Notes: generated by a model not told the origin, from the letters alone. A stretch of 64,000 bases of DNA from CAZWSX01 sp964636985 (GCA_964636985.1 CAZWSX010000003.1:1-64000), one strand, 5' to 3'; counted from the first letter of the stretch, positions 34,613 to 43,813 are shown. Made by a program: numbers and translations.

Positions 34613-35026
34613 CTACGAAGGCACTCCCGATCGTAGAAAATAAATCATCGACCAAATACGGTCACTTTCTCCCCTATCGATGACCTCGATCGGTTTGAGT
34701 CCTTCGAAGGCATCGTTTGGTGTCTGTATCCACTTGCCGATCGCATCCTTATTAATGACCTCCGAAAGCCCGTTGATCAATCGTCGGATTTCGACCAACC
34801 TCCGTGCGACAACTTCCGTGGGAGGCTTCCCACTTTCCAAAGTCGCCAGAGATCTTACGGACACTGGGAGAAGTCGAGCAAATACAGTTTGGTTCAGTTG
34901 CAGCAGATTCCGCAAATCCGACACGTTACTTCGCTTGACGGATGGTTCTGCGGCCTTGGCTTTCGGCTTGCGTTTGGCGGTGACGGTCCTTCTTGTGGTT
35001 GTTTTCTTGCGATCGACAATCGGCAT
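34613..35026 (-). CDS. Xre/MbcA/ParS-type antitoxin of a RES-Xre module
   Basis: 137 residues. Basic N-terminal tail, Xre-like helix-turn-helix (VSDLRNLLQLNQTVFARLLP) near 35-60 and the ParS/MbcA C-terminal toxin-binding domain (KDAIGKWIQTPNDAFEGLKP then EVIDRGESDRIW). These antitoxins neutralise RES-domain NAD+-degrading toxins and repress their own operon. The RES gene lies directly upstream on the same strand; toxin-first order is less common. A pair of palindromic operators precedes this gene. Confidence 0.85.
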   Translation of the reverse strand: MPIVDRKKTTTRRTVTAKRKPKAKAAEPSVKRSNVSDLRNLLQLNQTVFARLLPVSVRSLATLESGKPPTEVVARRLVEIRRLINGLSEVINKDAIGKWIQTPNDAFEGLKPIEVIDRGESDRIWSMIYFLRSGVPS

Positions 35027-35116
35027 GATTCACCCCACTTCCTTTCGCATGCATTCGCAACGACGACTAGCCTCTTCCATCATTATCGGCACCACCCCTT
35101 CCGCAATCAAGCATAT

Positions 35117-35138
35117 TTGCATGCAAATTTGCATGCAA
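35117..35138 (-). promoter_or_regulatory. Two tandem palindromes, likely Xre antitoxin operator
   Basis: TTGCATGCAA occurs twice (35117-35126 and 35129-35138), 12 bp centre to centre, between the RES stop and the antitoxin start. Spacing of about one helical turn fits two dimers on one DNA face. Confidence 0.6.
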
Positions 35139-35720
35139 CTATCGAGGCAAGCTTCCGGCATTCAGGACCCTAAGTTCACTACTCACATTCATAGCTGCCG
35201 GAAATACCAGCAGATTGTGGCCTTTTGGATCGGCGGAGGACGGCACGATTAACCCCTCCACTCCCACTTCGAATGCGGCGAGACCTAGGGTTTGAGTAAC
35301 TGGCTGCCGACCTTCGTGGACTTCTTTCCGCCAGTCCACCGTCAACATGCGATCCAGCGAAATTCGAAGGCGCTGTCGAATTGCACCATCTCGCAAATCC
35401 AAAACAGCCTGAAGCTTGGCGGCAATCGCGACGAACGTTCGAGGCATTGCCTGCTGTAGCGGAACACCCTAGTAGTGGTTGTGGGCCAGAGTCTCTTCCA
35501 TGGCTGTGCCTGGTGCTAGAGACGCATAAACCACCGCGAGGCCCTTAGGATTCCAGCGACCGCCGTTCCGCCTGCTTCCTTCTCCTGTCAACAGGTCTGT
35601 TTCGTTGGCATGCTTTGGCGTAGCAGATCGATAGACAACTTCGACAAACGGGATCGCCAAAGGTACCAGACGCGCAAAGCGACCTTTCAGTTGATCGATT
35701 GTCGGATCGCCTATGGCCAT
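35139..35720 (-). pseudogene. RES-domain toxin gene with in-frame amber codon
   Basis: One frame from ATG 35720 to TAG 35139 would give 193 residues, the normal RES length, but TAG at 35469-35471 interrupts it. Before it: VVYRSATP and RNGGRWNPKGLAVVYASLAP (RES core with Arg and Tyr). After it, in the same frame: GVPLQQAMPRTFVAIAAKLQ, DWRKE, PVTQTLGLAAFEVGVEGLIVPS. Homologues read HYYGIP-like here, so a Tyr codon probably mutated to TAG. RES toxins deplete NAD+. Probably inactive; could be a real sense-to-stop mutation or an error. Confidence 0.82.
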
Positions 35721-35888
35721 TGATGGTCCAAGCCTAACGGGTATCAGTCACGAACTCTCTTACGGCGGTCAGTCCCTTCCGCTAGTAGGAGAGTAGCTTA
35801 GACTACTTGAAGACCATGGCGGTATGGCGGTGCTGGGTCTTAGAGACGGTGATCCCTGAGAGGGCCGTTATTCTTGCAAACGGCGTTC

Positions 35889-35915
35889 TTTCCGCGTTCT
35901 GGCGAACGCGGCTAC
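35889..35915 (+). repeat. Dispersed hairpin, A type; supplies a stop codon
   Basis: TTTCCGCGTTC, loop TGGC, GAACGCGGCTAC. Bases 35912-35914 are the TAG stop of the phosphatase gene. Confidence 0.85.
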
Positions 35916-37441
35916 GGGGATGTTCGCTTCACGACCAGTAGCGTGAGGTCATCTTCGGGGCTGTCGCCGGGGAAGTGGCTGTTGACCATGCGGCCGATGG
36001 TTTCGGTCATTTGCCGAGGTGTCGCGTTCACGTTTTCGCGGACCGCTCGTTTGAGGCGGTCGATGCCGAACATTTCGCCGTGGATGTCCATGGCTTCAAT
36101 GAGGCCGTCGGTCCCTAGGATCAGCCAGTCGCCGGGCTTCATCGCCAGCGGTGGGCCGAGTGGGTAGCGGGTGTCGTCGAGCACACCGAGCGGGACGCCG
36201 GTGGCTTCCATATTCACAAACCGGTCGTGCTCGGCTTGATAGAGCAAGGCCGGGCAGTGGCCGGCGTTGGCGAACTCCATGCGATGCGCGTCGAAGTCGA
36301 GGATCGCGAGGGCGATCGTGACGAAGCCGCCTGAGCGTAAGTCGGCAAAGAGCGACTGATTCATCCGTTCGAGGAGGATCTGCGCCGAGGAGTGCTCGAG
36401 CGTGAGGGCTCGCAAGGCGGCTCGGACCGAGGCCATCGTGAGGCTAGGGCCGATGCCGTGGCCGCTGACGTCGGCGATACAAAGAGCCACCCGATTGTTG
36501 CCGATGGGGATGACGTCGCAGTAGTCGCCGCCGACTGCCTGATGAGGGAACGACCAGGTGGCCGCCTCGTAGCCTGGCATCGGCGGCATCGTGCTGGGGA
36601 TGAACGTCCGCTGAATGCGCCGGGCGACACCTAATGCCGTTTCAATTTCCCGCTGGACCTTGAGCCGCTCGACCATGTGCGCTCGGTCGAGCGCCACGGC
36701 CGCGTGGTCGCTGAACGCGGCGATCAGTTCCTCGTCGGCAGCGTCGAATTCGCCGGTCCGCTTGTTGACCAGTTCGAGCACGCCGAGCAGCCCGCCATCG
36801 GTGGCCGAGAGCATCGGTGTGGCGAGCAGGTTGCGGATCTCGACGTCGGCCGTCCGCGTGATGTAGCGGCTCCACTTGGGATCGCGCGAGGGATCGGGAA
36901 CGTTGCAGAGTTTTCGCGTTTGCGCAACGAGGCCGGAGACCCCTTTGCCAAGAGGAATCCGCTCGTACAGGTCGCCGAGTTGCGATTTGGAGGAGAGGAT
37001 CGAGGTTCCCCCTTCACTATCGATGGGGTCGTCGAGGACGCTCTCTTCGTCGTACTCGGTGAGCGATTGAGGCGCTTGATCGATTTGAGAATGATCGATT
37101 TGAGAAACGAGCGCGACGACGTTGCGCAGCGGACCCGCATCGGCGGTCACCGCATCGAGCGCAGGCCCATCGTCGTCTTCGTCAACGATTTCGCCGGGGG
37201 CGATGCCGGCCGCGACGGCTGGGTAGAGTTCGTTCTGTTTGGGATCGAAGAGGTAGATCCCGGCGCGTTCGCATTCCATCGCCTTGCTGATTTCTTGGAC
37301 GATGGTCGAGAGGACCTTGTTGGCGTCGATCTCAGCGGCAAGAACTCGCGTCACATCGAACAAGCGGTGCAAGCCATCGAAGCGACGGCGCAACTGGTCT
37401 TGGTCGCACAGTTCAGCGTTAAAAGTAGAGGCAGTTTCCAT
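35912..37441 (-). CDS. GAF-domain PP2C (RsbU/SpoIIE-type) serine phosphatase
   Basis: 509 residues, cytoplasmic. Residues about 25-255 are a GAF domain with an unusual acidic insertion near 85-150. A short linker helix (VERLKVQREIETALGVARRI) leads to the PPM phosphatase: GGDYCDV, IADVSGHGIG (metal-binding Asp), FANAGHCP, GTDGLIEA and DDLTLLVV. Such proteins dephosphorylate anti-anti-sigma factors in partner-switching modules; no antisigma or anti-antisigma gene is adjacent here. The ligand sensed by the GAF domain is unknown. Confidence 0.9.
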   Translation of the reverse strand: METASTFNAELCDQDQLRRRFDGLHRLFDVTRVLAAEIDANKVLSTIVQEISKAMECERAGIYLFDPKQNELYPAVAAGIAPGEIVDEDDDGPALDAVTADAGPLRNVVALVSQIDHSQIDQAPQSLTEYDEESVLDDPIDSEGGTSILSSKSQLGDLYERIPLGKGVSGLVAQTRKLCNVPDPSRDPKWSRYITRTADVEIRNLLATPMLSATDGGLLGVLELVNKRTGEFDAADEELIAAFSDHAAVALDRAHMVERLKVQREIETALGVARRIQRTFIPSTMPPMPGYEAATWSFPHQAVGGDYCDVIPIGNNRVALCIADVSGHGIGPSLTMASVRAALRALTLEHSSAQILLERMNQSLFADLRSGGFVTIALAILDFDAHRMEFANAGHCPALLYQAEHDRFVNMEATGVPLGVLDDTRYPLGPPLAMKPGDWLILGTDGLIEAMDIHGEMFGIDRLKRAVRENVNATPRQMTETIGRMVNSHFPGDSPEDDLTLLVVKRTSP

Positions 37442-37622
37442 GAATCGTATCGAAGCGCGTCGTTTGGTCAGTGAACCCGATTGTGGAGTCGTCTGGCGAC
37501 TCGTTGGGTCTAGCGACCACCAGTGCGCTAATCCTCGTCCGTTTGCCCGCTAGTCCGGAGAGAGGGGAAGGTTTTGTCCATTCGATGCCAATGGACGCGT
37601 GCCGGTTCCAATCAAGCATACC

Positions 37623-38561
37623 TTACGGACGGGAAAGGCGTCGGTTAATCCACTCGTGGGTAACGAAACGACGCAGCAGGCTTTTGAAGGTTCGTTCCAG
37701 TTCCGGGTGATTTAGTTGTTTATCGGCATCGGGGGGCTCGGTGCAAGGGTCATTTAGCGCCGCCCGATCCACCGTAAAACCGGTCCAGTGGATGGTTCGT
37801 TTCCAGTCGAATCTCGATGCGGATTCGGCCAGCCGTTGCTGTACCCGCAGGGCCCACAAACTGCCAAACAAATCGCGAAAGTCGAGCCACAGGGCGTTGT
37901 AGGGATGGACACTTGGCGGGCGCTTCTTTCGAGCAAATAAAGAGACGGTCAGCAGACCGGCGGCGAGCAGCAAAGCTCCCCCCACGCGAGCAACGGGAAC
38001 CGGAGCATTCGCCAAACCTAGCCCACCTTCAACAACGCGATCTTGCAGCCACTTACCCCCAGGAAGGTAGGGGAGCATCCAGATCAATTGCCCGATGCTG
38101 ATGAGAGCCGCGCCCCAGCTCATGCTGGTGGGAAGGTAGTTTGCCCACTGGAGTGCCCAGACGCCCGCAATCAAGGCTAGCAGCGCGGGGAAGATGTCGA
38201 TGCGGCCGACCGATGGGACCAGGTAGGCATAAACGGCAGGCAACGAAACGACGCCCCACAATGTTAAGACGACAAAGTTCCAGCCGACGTCTTGGGGGCG
38301 TTTGCAGCCGAGCACGGCAATGCCGGGCGCAAGGGTGGCGGTCGTCGCGAGAAAACGGAGCGGCTCGCGCCAGCCGCTGCGTTGATCAATTCCAGCGAAG
38401 CAGACCAGCAGTTCGGTGGCGATAGCGAGGACCGCTGCGCCGACTGCCCACCACCATGCCCAGCGCAAGGTGGTGTCGCGGACGATGGGGTGGAGTGACC
38501 AGAGCGAATAGGCCGCGATCGCTCCGATGAAGACCACAAACAGCGCGTACATGCTGACCAC
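37623..38561 (-). CDS. Hypothetical multi-pass membrane protein
   Basis: 312 residues with about seven hydrophobic segments in the first 215 residues (for example 5-24, 34-57, 70-83, 94-114, 122-142, 148-165 and 194-211), then a soluble C-terminal tail of about 100 residues containing HPELERTFKSLLRRF. No family recognised. Its start abuts a D-type repeat. Confidence 0.65.
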   Translation of the reverse strand: MVSMYALFVVFIGAIAAYSLWSLHPIVRDTTLRWAWWWAVGAAVLAIATELLVCFAGIDQRSGWREPLRFLATTATLAPGIAVLGCKRPQDVGWNFVVLTLWGVVSLPAVYAYLVPSVGRIDIFPALLALIAGVWALQWANYLPTSMSWGAALISIGQLIWMLPYLPGGKWLQDRVVEGGLGLANAPVPVARVGGALLLAAGLLTVSLFARKKRPPSVHPYNALWLDFRDLFGSLWALRVQQRLAESASRFDWKRTIHWTGFTVDRAALNDPCTEPPDADKQLNHPELERTFKSLLRRFVTHEWINRRLSRP

Positions 38562-38574
38562 GATTTTTGGCGGA

Positions 38575-38644
38575 GCTGCGGTCGCCAGACCGCGGTGAAT
38601 CGACGGTGGTTAGCGGGGCCCCACGTTCTGGCGAACGCGGCTAC
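38575..38644. repeat. D-type and A-type hairpins side by side; one supplies a stop codon
   Basis: Inverse D-type (GCGGTCGCCAGACCGCGG, 38575-38595; arms CGGTC/GACCG) and forward A-type (CCCACGTTC-TGGC-GAACGCGGCTAC, 38619-38644). CTA at 38641-38643 is the TAG stop of the threonine aldolase gene. Confidence 0.8.
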
Positions 38645-39696
38645 TTCGCAATCTCGCGAATGTCTCGAGCGAGCGCCTGGATGTCCTCTTCTCGAGTATC
38701 CCAGCTGCACATGAACCGCGCGCCGCCGCTGCCGATGAAGTTGTAGAACCGCCAGCCTTTGCGGCGGAGGGCCTTTTGCCAATCGACGGGCATCTCGACG
38801 AAGACGCTGTTGGCTTGGGGTTGTGCGAGGAATTGCACGCCGGGGATGTCGCGCAGCAGCGCGGCTAGCTCTTGCGCATGCTTGTTGGCAGAGGCAGCGC
38901 GATCGAGCCAGGCACCCGCTTCGAGCATGCCGACCCAGGGGGCCGAAATGAAACGCATCTTGGAGGCGAGTTGCCCGCCTTGCTTGCAGCGGTAGTCGAA
39001 CTCGCGCGAGAGGTTCTTGTCGAAGAATACAACGGCCTCGCCGATGGGGAGCCCCATTTTGGTGCCGCCGAAGCACAAGACGTCGACGCCGACCTTCCAG
39101 GTGATGTCTTTCGGGGCGGCTTTCAAGTGCGCCATCGCGTTAGCGAAGCGGGCGCCGTCCATGTGAATCCGCAAGTGATGCCGGCGGGCGGTCTCGCGAA
39201 GGGCGTCGAGTTCGCTGATGGAGTAGACCGTGCCCATCTCGGTCGCTTGGGTGATCGACAAGACGCGCGGCTTGGGGAAGTGGATATCGCCCCGCTTGGT
39301 CGCCATTTGGGCGACGGCGTCGGGCGTCAGCTTGCCGTCGGGGCCATCGACCAGCAGCAGCTTGGTGCCGTTGGAGAAGAACTCCGGGGCGCCGCACTCA
39401 TCCGTTTCCAAGTGGGCCAGCGTGTGGCAGAGCACGCTGTGATAGGACTGGCACATGTGCGAAACGGCCAGGGCATTGGCGGCGGTGCCGTTGAAGCAAA
39501 AGTAGACGTCGCAGTCGATCTCGAACAGCTCGCGGAGCATCTCGCTGGCCTTGAGCGTCCAAGGATCATCGCCGTAGGCGGGGGCGTGATCTTGGTTGGC
39601 TTTTGCGAGGGCCGCCCAGGCTTCGGGGCAAAATCCGGCGTAGTTATCGCTGGCGAACTGGCGCTTAGGCTCGGTGGAAGTCGTGCTGGACGACAT
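38641..39696 (-). CDS. Low-specificity L-threonine aldolase
   Basis: 351 residues from ATG 39696 (MSSSTTSTEPKRQFASDN). Fold-type I PLP enzyme: ASDNYAGF start, HMDGARFANA with the PLP-binding Asp, and the Schiff-base Lys in FGGTKMGLPIG near 224. Cleaves threonine or allo-threonine to glycine and acetaldehyde. Divergent from the secreted cytochrome gene. The C-terminus has RFMCSWDT, normal for the family. Confidence 0.92.
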   Translation of the reverse strand: MSSSTTSTEPKRQFASDNYAGFCPEAWAALAKANQDHAPAYGDDPWTLKASEMLRELFEIDCDVYFCFNGTAANALAVSHMCQSYHSVLCHTLAHLETDECGAPEFFSNGTKLLLVDGPDGKLTPDAVAQMATKRGDIHFPKPRVLSITQATEMGTVYSISELDALRETARRHHLRIHMDGARFANAMAHLKAAPKDITWKVGVDVLCFGGTKMGLPIGEAVVFFDKNLSREFDYRCKQGGQLASKMRFISAPWVGMLEAGAWLDRAASANKHAQELAALLRDIPGVQFLAQPQANSVFVEMPVDWQKALRRKGWRFYNFIGSGGARFMCSWDTREEDIQALARDIREIAK

Positions 39697-39811
39697 AGTG
39701 GTTGTTTTTGGGGAAGAGGAGGAGAGAAAAGGCTCGCGATGGGATGACAACCCATCTTAGCGGAATCGTTTTTTCTGACGCCGGGGTATTGACCTGGGGG
39801 CGTCACAAAAA

Positions 39812-39839
39812 CTAAACTGGATAAACACATCCAATTTAG
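39812..39839. promoter_or_regulatory. Imperfect inverted repeat between divergent genes
   Basis: CTAAACTGGAT and ATCCAATTTAG (one mismatch) around AAACAC, midway between the threonine aldolase and cytochrome gene starts. Possible shared operator, or part of an AT-rich promoter. Confidence 0.4.
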
Positions 39840-39936
39840 CCGAGGATCATTGGCAGGACACGATCTCGGCTCGATTGGTTCCCGCCTGAATTGCTCCGCT
39901 CCCACCGGTTTGCTTCTTTCCGCCTGCGAGGCTGCG

Positions 39937-41223
39937 ATGTTTCGCCCATCCTTGCCGTTGTGCGTCGCTGCGATGCTGTTAGCAACCTTTTCGCTTCGTG
40001 CGGAGGACGAGTGGGAGCGAGCGCCGATCTCGTATAGCGAGGCCAAGCCCGCCAACGCGGTTGAGCGGCTGGCTGATGCGTTATCGTCCGATGAGAAGAG
40101 CCTCGCGCACGATCCGAAGTTTGGTTATTTGCCGGCGTTGCTGGATGCACTGGCGGTCAAGCCTTCGTCGCAAACGCTGGTCTTCTCGAAGACGAGTTTG
40201 CAGCGGTCGCGGATCAGCCCTAAATCGCCGCGGGCGCTGTACTTCTCGCACGATGTTTATGTCGGTTACTGCCAGAACGGCGAGGTGTTGGAGATTTCCG
40301 CAGTTGATCCGCAACTGGGCGCGGTGTTCTACACGCTCGATCAACACAATGCCGACAAGGCGGTGATCTCGCGGCAGACCGATAACTGTTTGCTCTGCCA
40401 CGGCGGGAGCCGCACTGGTGGAATCCCGGGGCATGTTCTACGGAGCATTTACCCATCGAACTCCGGCGAGCCGGTCCTGGCGCTAGGGAGCCACCGCGTC
40501 GACCACACAACCAGCTTTGCCGATCGCTGGGGCGGTTGGTACGTAACGGGGACGCACGGCCAGCAAACCCACCTCGGCAACATGATTGTGCGAGATCGTG
40601 AAACCCGCCGCGAAGCGCTCGACAACGCCGCCGGGCAAAACGTGATCGACTTGAGCGAACGTTTTAAAGTGGACCGGTACGTGGCACCGCACAGCGACCT
40701 GGTCGCATTAATGGTTCTGGAACATCAGGCCGAGGGGCACAACCGGATCACGCGGGCGTCGTTCGAAACGCGGATGGCGCTGCATCGCGAAAAGGAACTC
40801 AACCGCGAATTGAAAGAGCCGCCTGACCATCGCTGGGAGAGTACCAACCGCTGCATCCAATCGGCGAGCGAATCGCTGGTGGAGTATTTGTTCTTTGTCG
40901 ACGAAGCGAAGCTGGCGGCGCCGATCGCGGGGACGAGTTCGTTCGCGACCGACTACGCTTCTGTGGGGCCGCGCGATTCGAAGGGACGATCGCTCCGCGA
41001 TCTCGACTTGCGGACGCGCCTACTCAAATATCCGCTGAGCCCGCTGATCTACACCGAAGCCTTCGACGCGCTGCCGGACGAATCGAAGCAGTATGTGTAT
41101 CGGCGGATCAGGGAAGTACTTTCTGGCGAGAAGGCGGATAAGAGGTTCGCCCATCTGTCGGCGGAGAACCGGGCGGCGATTGGGGAGATTTTGGTGGAGA
41201 CGAAGGCGGGGTTTGGGGAGTAG
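39937..41223 (+). CDS. Secreted protein with a single c-type heme site
   Basis: 428 residues from ATG 39937 with signal peptide (PLCVAAMLLATFSLRAED). One CxxCH motif, DNCLLCHGG, near residue 153; no other CxxCH. The rest is a planctomycete-conserved protein without clear domain (YFSHDVYVGYCQNGEVLEIS, GSHRVDHTTSFADRWGGWYV). Predicted periplasmic monoheme cytochrome-like protein; redox partner unknown. Confidence 0.75.
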   Translation: MFRPSLPLCVAAMLLATFSLRAEDEWERAPISYSEAKPANAVERLADALSSDEKSLAHDPKFGYLPALLDALAVKPSSQTLVFSKTSLQRSRISPKSPRALYFSHDVYVGYCQNGEVLEISAVDPQLGAVFYTLDQHNADKAVISRQTDNCLLCHGGSRTGGIPGHVLRSIYPSNSGEPVLALGSHRVDHTTSFADRWGGWYVTGTHGQQTHLGNMIVRDRETRREALDNAAGQNVIDLSERFKVDRYVAPHSDLVALMVLEHQAEGHNRITRASFETRMALHREKELNRELKEPPDHRWESTNRCIQSASESLVEYLFFVDEAKLAAPIAGTSSFATDYASVGPRDSKGRSLRDLDLRTRLLKYPLSPLIYTEAFDALPDESKQYVYRRIREVLSGEKADKRFAHLSAENRAAIGEILVETKAGFGE

Positions 41224-41239
41224 CCTGCGAGGGAGAGAG

Positions 41240-41274
41240 GGAATTCACCACGGAGATACGGAGTGCACGGAGAA
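41240..41274 (+). repeat. CACGGAG-family repeat
   Basis: GAATTCACCACGGAGATACG then GAGTGCACGGAGAAG between convergent genes. Confidence 0.75.
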
Positions 41275-41287
41275 GGAGAGGCGCTTC

Positions 41288-41977
41288 TCACGCAGTTCGG
41301 CGCCCCGACATAATGTCTCGCCACAACGAGGCCTTAGGAGAGTCGGCCTGGATTGGAGGCTTCCCATCGTCGCCAAAGAAGACTCCTAGAAAGTCGATAT
41401 CGGGCCCGACATAACCCACTTTCTCCCACTCGAGGAGGAACTGCTCTAAGCTCGGCGCGAGCTCGAATGCGGTCGAGCAACGGTCTTGCCCATCGCGCCG
41501 CAGGTACAAAACTGGCGATCGACGCTCGTCATGTTGTGCAAGGAGCGCCAAATGATCCCCGTAGCTCGTGTTCAGGAACGGAAAGCACGGCTTCCAAGGT
41601 TGGCCGTCGGACATCTGAAAATCCGGTTGTGGCGTCGTGAAGGTTCTTGCCCACCCGTTTTTCCGAAATGCTCGAGCAGGAACGAACAATGGACCGCCCC
41701 TCACGTCCATTTCCTCAGGGAAGACTGTGCGGAGCAGCGGCCAATGCGGCTCATCGGGCTCCCAATGGTATGCACAGCGTGCACTTCCCGACACGGCGGT
41801 GAAAAACTCGTAGAGTTGCCGAGGCCACTCGAACGGCAGCGATCTGCGGAAGGTGTCCGCTTCGGCAATCGAGAGCGGAGGTTTGATTTCGACCGTGATG
41901 CCCAACTCGCCTGGAAGGTGATCGAGACTCCGAACAAAGGCCACCGCGCGCTCGAGCCATCCGGCGTAGTCGAACAT
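41288..41977 (-). CDS. SMI1/KNR4-family protein
   Basis: 229 residues. SMI1/KNR4 features: an acidic-site start with LPFEWPRQLYEFFTAVSGSA, DMSDGQPWKPCFPFLNTSYGDHLALL-type middle and a C-terminal LEQFLLEWEKVGYVGP. In bacteria such proteins often act as immunity proteins or as knob-like modules; no toxin is adjacent. Function uncertain. Confidence 0.7.
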   Translation of the reverse strand: MFDYAGWLERAVAFVRSLDHLPGELGITVEIKPPLSIAEADTFRRSLPFEWPRQLYEFFTAVSGSARCAYHWEPDEPHWPLLRTVFPEEMDVRGGPLFVPARAFRKNGWARTFTTPQPDFQMSDGQPWKPCFPFLNTSYGDHLALLAQHDERRSPVLYLRRDGQDRCSTAFELAPSLEQFLLEWEKVGYVGPDIDFLGVFFGDDGKPPIQADSPKASLWRDIMSGRRTA

Positions 41978-42000
41978 GCAAATTAACTCGCAAAGATGGA

Positions 42001-42636
42001 CTACTTCTTCTTCCGTTTCGATTTTTCATAGCGGACCGCGCAGCCGATGGCTTGCGTTTCCGTCGTTGCGGGCGTCTTGCCTTCGAGCGCCGCTAGGACG
42101 GCTTCCTCGACGTGCTTCTGCTTTACGTCTTTGCCATCAGGGCTGTTGTCGAACAATCCCTGGTAGACCACCTTCCGCTTTCCTTCGACCGGCGGCCCCA
42201 GCACGAAACACTCGGGCGTGTAAGTCGCGCCGTAGGCCTTGGCGGTCGCTTGCGTTTCGTCCCAGACGTAGGGGAACTTGAAGCCGGCCGACTCGGCGCG
42301 CTTCTTCATGGCAGGCGGCTGGTCCGATTCGATCTTGTTGGAGTTGATCGCGATCACGGCGACTTTGTCGCGGTCGGTCACATAGTCGTCGACGAATTGG
42401 ACCAGGCGTTTGTCGAGGTCCGCGGCGTACTCGCACGAGTTGCAAGTGAAGACGACGAGCAAGACTTTGTTGTCGTCGAAGTCGACCAGCGAATGAGGCT
42501 TGTCGTCGGTTCCCATCAAGTCTTTGAAATCGGGGGCGACGTCGCCGACACTGAGAGTTTTGTTGAACTCGCCTGCAAGTAATACGGTGGCGAGCGAAAG
42601 GATCAGAGTGATGGCGATCGTGGCGCAGCTACGCAT
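42001..42636 (-). CDS. Secreted thioredoxin-fold (redoxin/AhpC-TSA) protein
   Basis: 211 residues from ATG 42636 with signal peptide (TIAITLILSLATVLLAG). Redoxin domain: GDVAPDFKDLMGTDDK and the active site FTCNSCEYAADLDKRL with an intact CxxC, then GATYTPECFVLGP (cis-Pro strand). Ends in a basic tail. Periplasmic thiol-disulfide or peroxidase role. The intact CxxC contrasts with the UGA-containing redoxin at 7473-8513. Confidence 0.85.
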   Translation of the reverse strand: MRSCATIAITLILSLATVLLAGEFNKTLSVGDVAPDFKDLMGTDDKPHSLVDFDDNKVLLVVFTCNSCEYAADLDKRLVQFVDDYVTDRDKVAVIAINSNKIESDQPPAMKKRAESAGFKFPYVWDETQATAKAYGATYTPECFVLGPPVEGKRKVVYQGLFDNSPDGKDVKQKHVEEAVLAALEGKTPATTETQAIGCAVRYEKSKRKKK

Positions 42637-42698
42637 GGCGGGTACTCGTGAGGGAAGCAAAACGGGTCGCCCGTCATTTTACCTGCAAAAGACGGCGG

Positions 42699-42791
42699 AG
42701 AGGAATTCACCGCGGAGACCCGGAGAGACCGGAGAAAGGGAAGGAGTTGATTAATCGATTGCTGATTGATGATTTCTGATTTACGAAGTTG
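42699..42791 (+). repeat. Composite dispersed repeat: CACGGAG unit plus AT-rich unit
   Basis: GGAATTCACCGCGGAGACCC then GGAGAGACCGGAG (42699-42736) and TTAATCGATTGCTGATTGAT then GATTTCTGATTTACGAAG (42750-42788). Same pair as 6853-6995 and 56322-56397. A half copy (CCTCGGTGTCCTCTGTGGC) follows at 42846-42864. Confidence 0.75.
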
Positions 42792-42895
42792 GGAAGATGG
42801 CCCCGGCAAAGATCTGTCGGGCCTTCGGCCCTTTTTTTCTCTGAGGCCTCGGTGTCCTCTGTGGCAAAAATTCGAGGCGCTATTGGTGGCTACTG

Positions 42896-43813
42896 TCAGT
42901 TGTCGGCGGGTGGTGTGATTTTGAGTTGGAGCAAGTCGTTGCGGGCGTAGTGGCCGGCGACGTCGAGGTCGAACTTGCCGCGGACGATTGCCGTGAGGTC
43001 GAGGTCGGCTGTGAGGAGAGTTGGTTCATCGAATGCAGGACCTGCCAGGACGCGGCCGAAGGGATCGATGATGGTGCTACCGCCGCGGATCAGGGCTGTG
43101 CCTTGCTGAGTGGTGACTTGGGATTGGAGATCGCTGGGCAGATCGTCTTTTGTGAAAACCTGGCAGGCTGAGAGAATGAAGCAGCGACCTTCGACGGCGA
43201 TGTGGCGGAGGGTGGGGAGCCATGAGTCGCGATCGTCGACCGTTGGCGCGCAGTAGATTTGAACGCCTTGCCCGTACAAGGCTGCGCGGAAGAGGGGCAT
43301 GTAGTTTTCCCAGCAGATCGCGCCGCCGATGCGGCCGAGTTCGGTGGGCCACGAGACGATATCCCTCGCCGTGCCCATTCCCCAGACGACTCGTTCGAGG
43401 GCCGTCGGCTGCAGTTTGCGGCGATGGCCTAACAGCGTGCCTTCAGGGCCGAAGAGGAACATGGCGCAGTAGAGAGTGTTGCCTTCGCGCTCGATGGCAC
43501 CGGTTGCCAGGTGAATGCGGTGTTGTGAGGCAATCGATTTGACCTGGTCGACTTCGGGGCCATCGACTTCGATTGCGGACTCGAAGTAGCGCGCGAAGAG
43601 GTCGCGACCAGCATCGCTGCGTTGCCCGAGTTTGACGCCGAAGTCGAAGCCTTTGGGATAGCCGCCGATGAAGGCTTCGGGGAAGAGGATGAGTTGCGAA
43701 CCAGCATCGGCCGCTTGCCGGGTGTAGTCGGCGAGCCGCGCGAGGGTCGCGGCGTTGTCGAATAGCACGGAGCCGGCTTGCGCGACTGCGACACGAATGA
43801 GTTGATTGGCCAT
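42896..43813 (-). CDS. Nitrilase
   Basis: 305 residues from ATG 43813 (MANQLIRVAVAQAG). Nitrilase branch of the carbon-nitrogen hydrolase superfamily: catalytic Glu in LFPEAFIGGYPKG, Lys in GHRRKLQPTALER and Cys in GGAICWENYMPL. Hydrolyses an organic nitrile to a carboxylic acid and ammonia. The IGGYP and CWENY motifs indicate true nitrilases rather than amidases. Cytoplasmic; stand-alone. Confidence 0.92.
   Translation of the reverse strand: MANQLIRVAVAQAGSVLFDNAATLARLADYTRQAADAGSQLILFPEAFIGGYPKGFDFGVKLGQRSDAGRDLFARYFESAIEVDGPEVDQVKSIASQHRIHLATGAIEREGNTLYCAMFLFGPEGTLLGHRRKLQPTALERVVWGMGTARDIVSWPTELGRIGGAICWENYMPLFRAALYGQGVQIYCAPTVDDRDSWLPTLRHIAVEGRCFILSACQVFTKDDLPSDLQSQVTTQQGTALIRGGSTIIDPFGRVLAGPAFDEPTLLTADLDLTAIVRGKFDLDVAGHYARNDLLQLKITPPADN

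Noticed and set aside
35469..35471. The RES TAG as pyrrolysine or programmed readthrough
   Set aside because: No pyl genes or readthrough signals are visible, and planctomycetes are not known for this; a Tyr-to-amber mutation is simpler.
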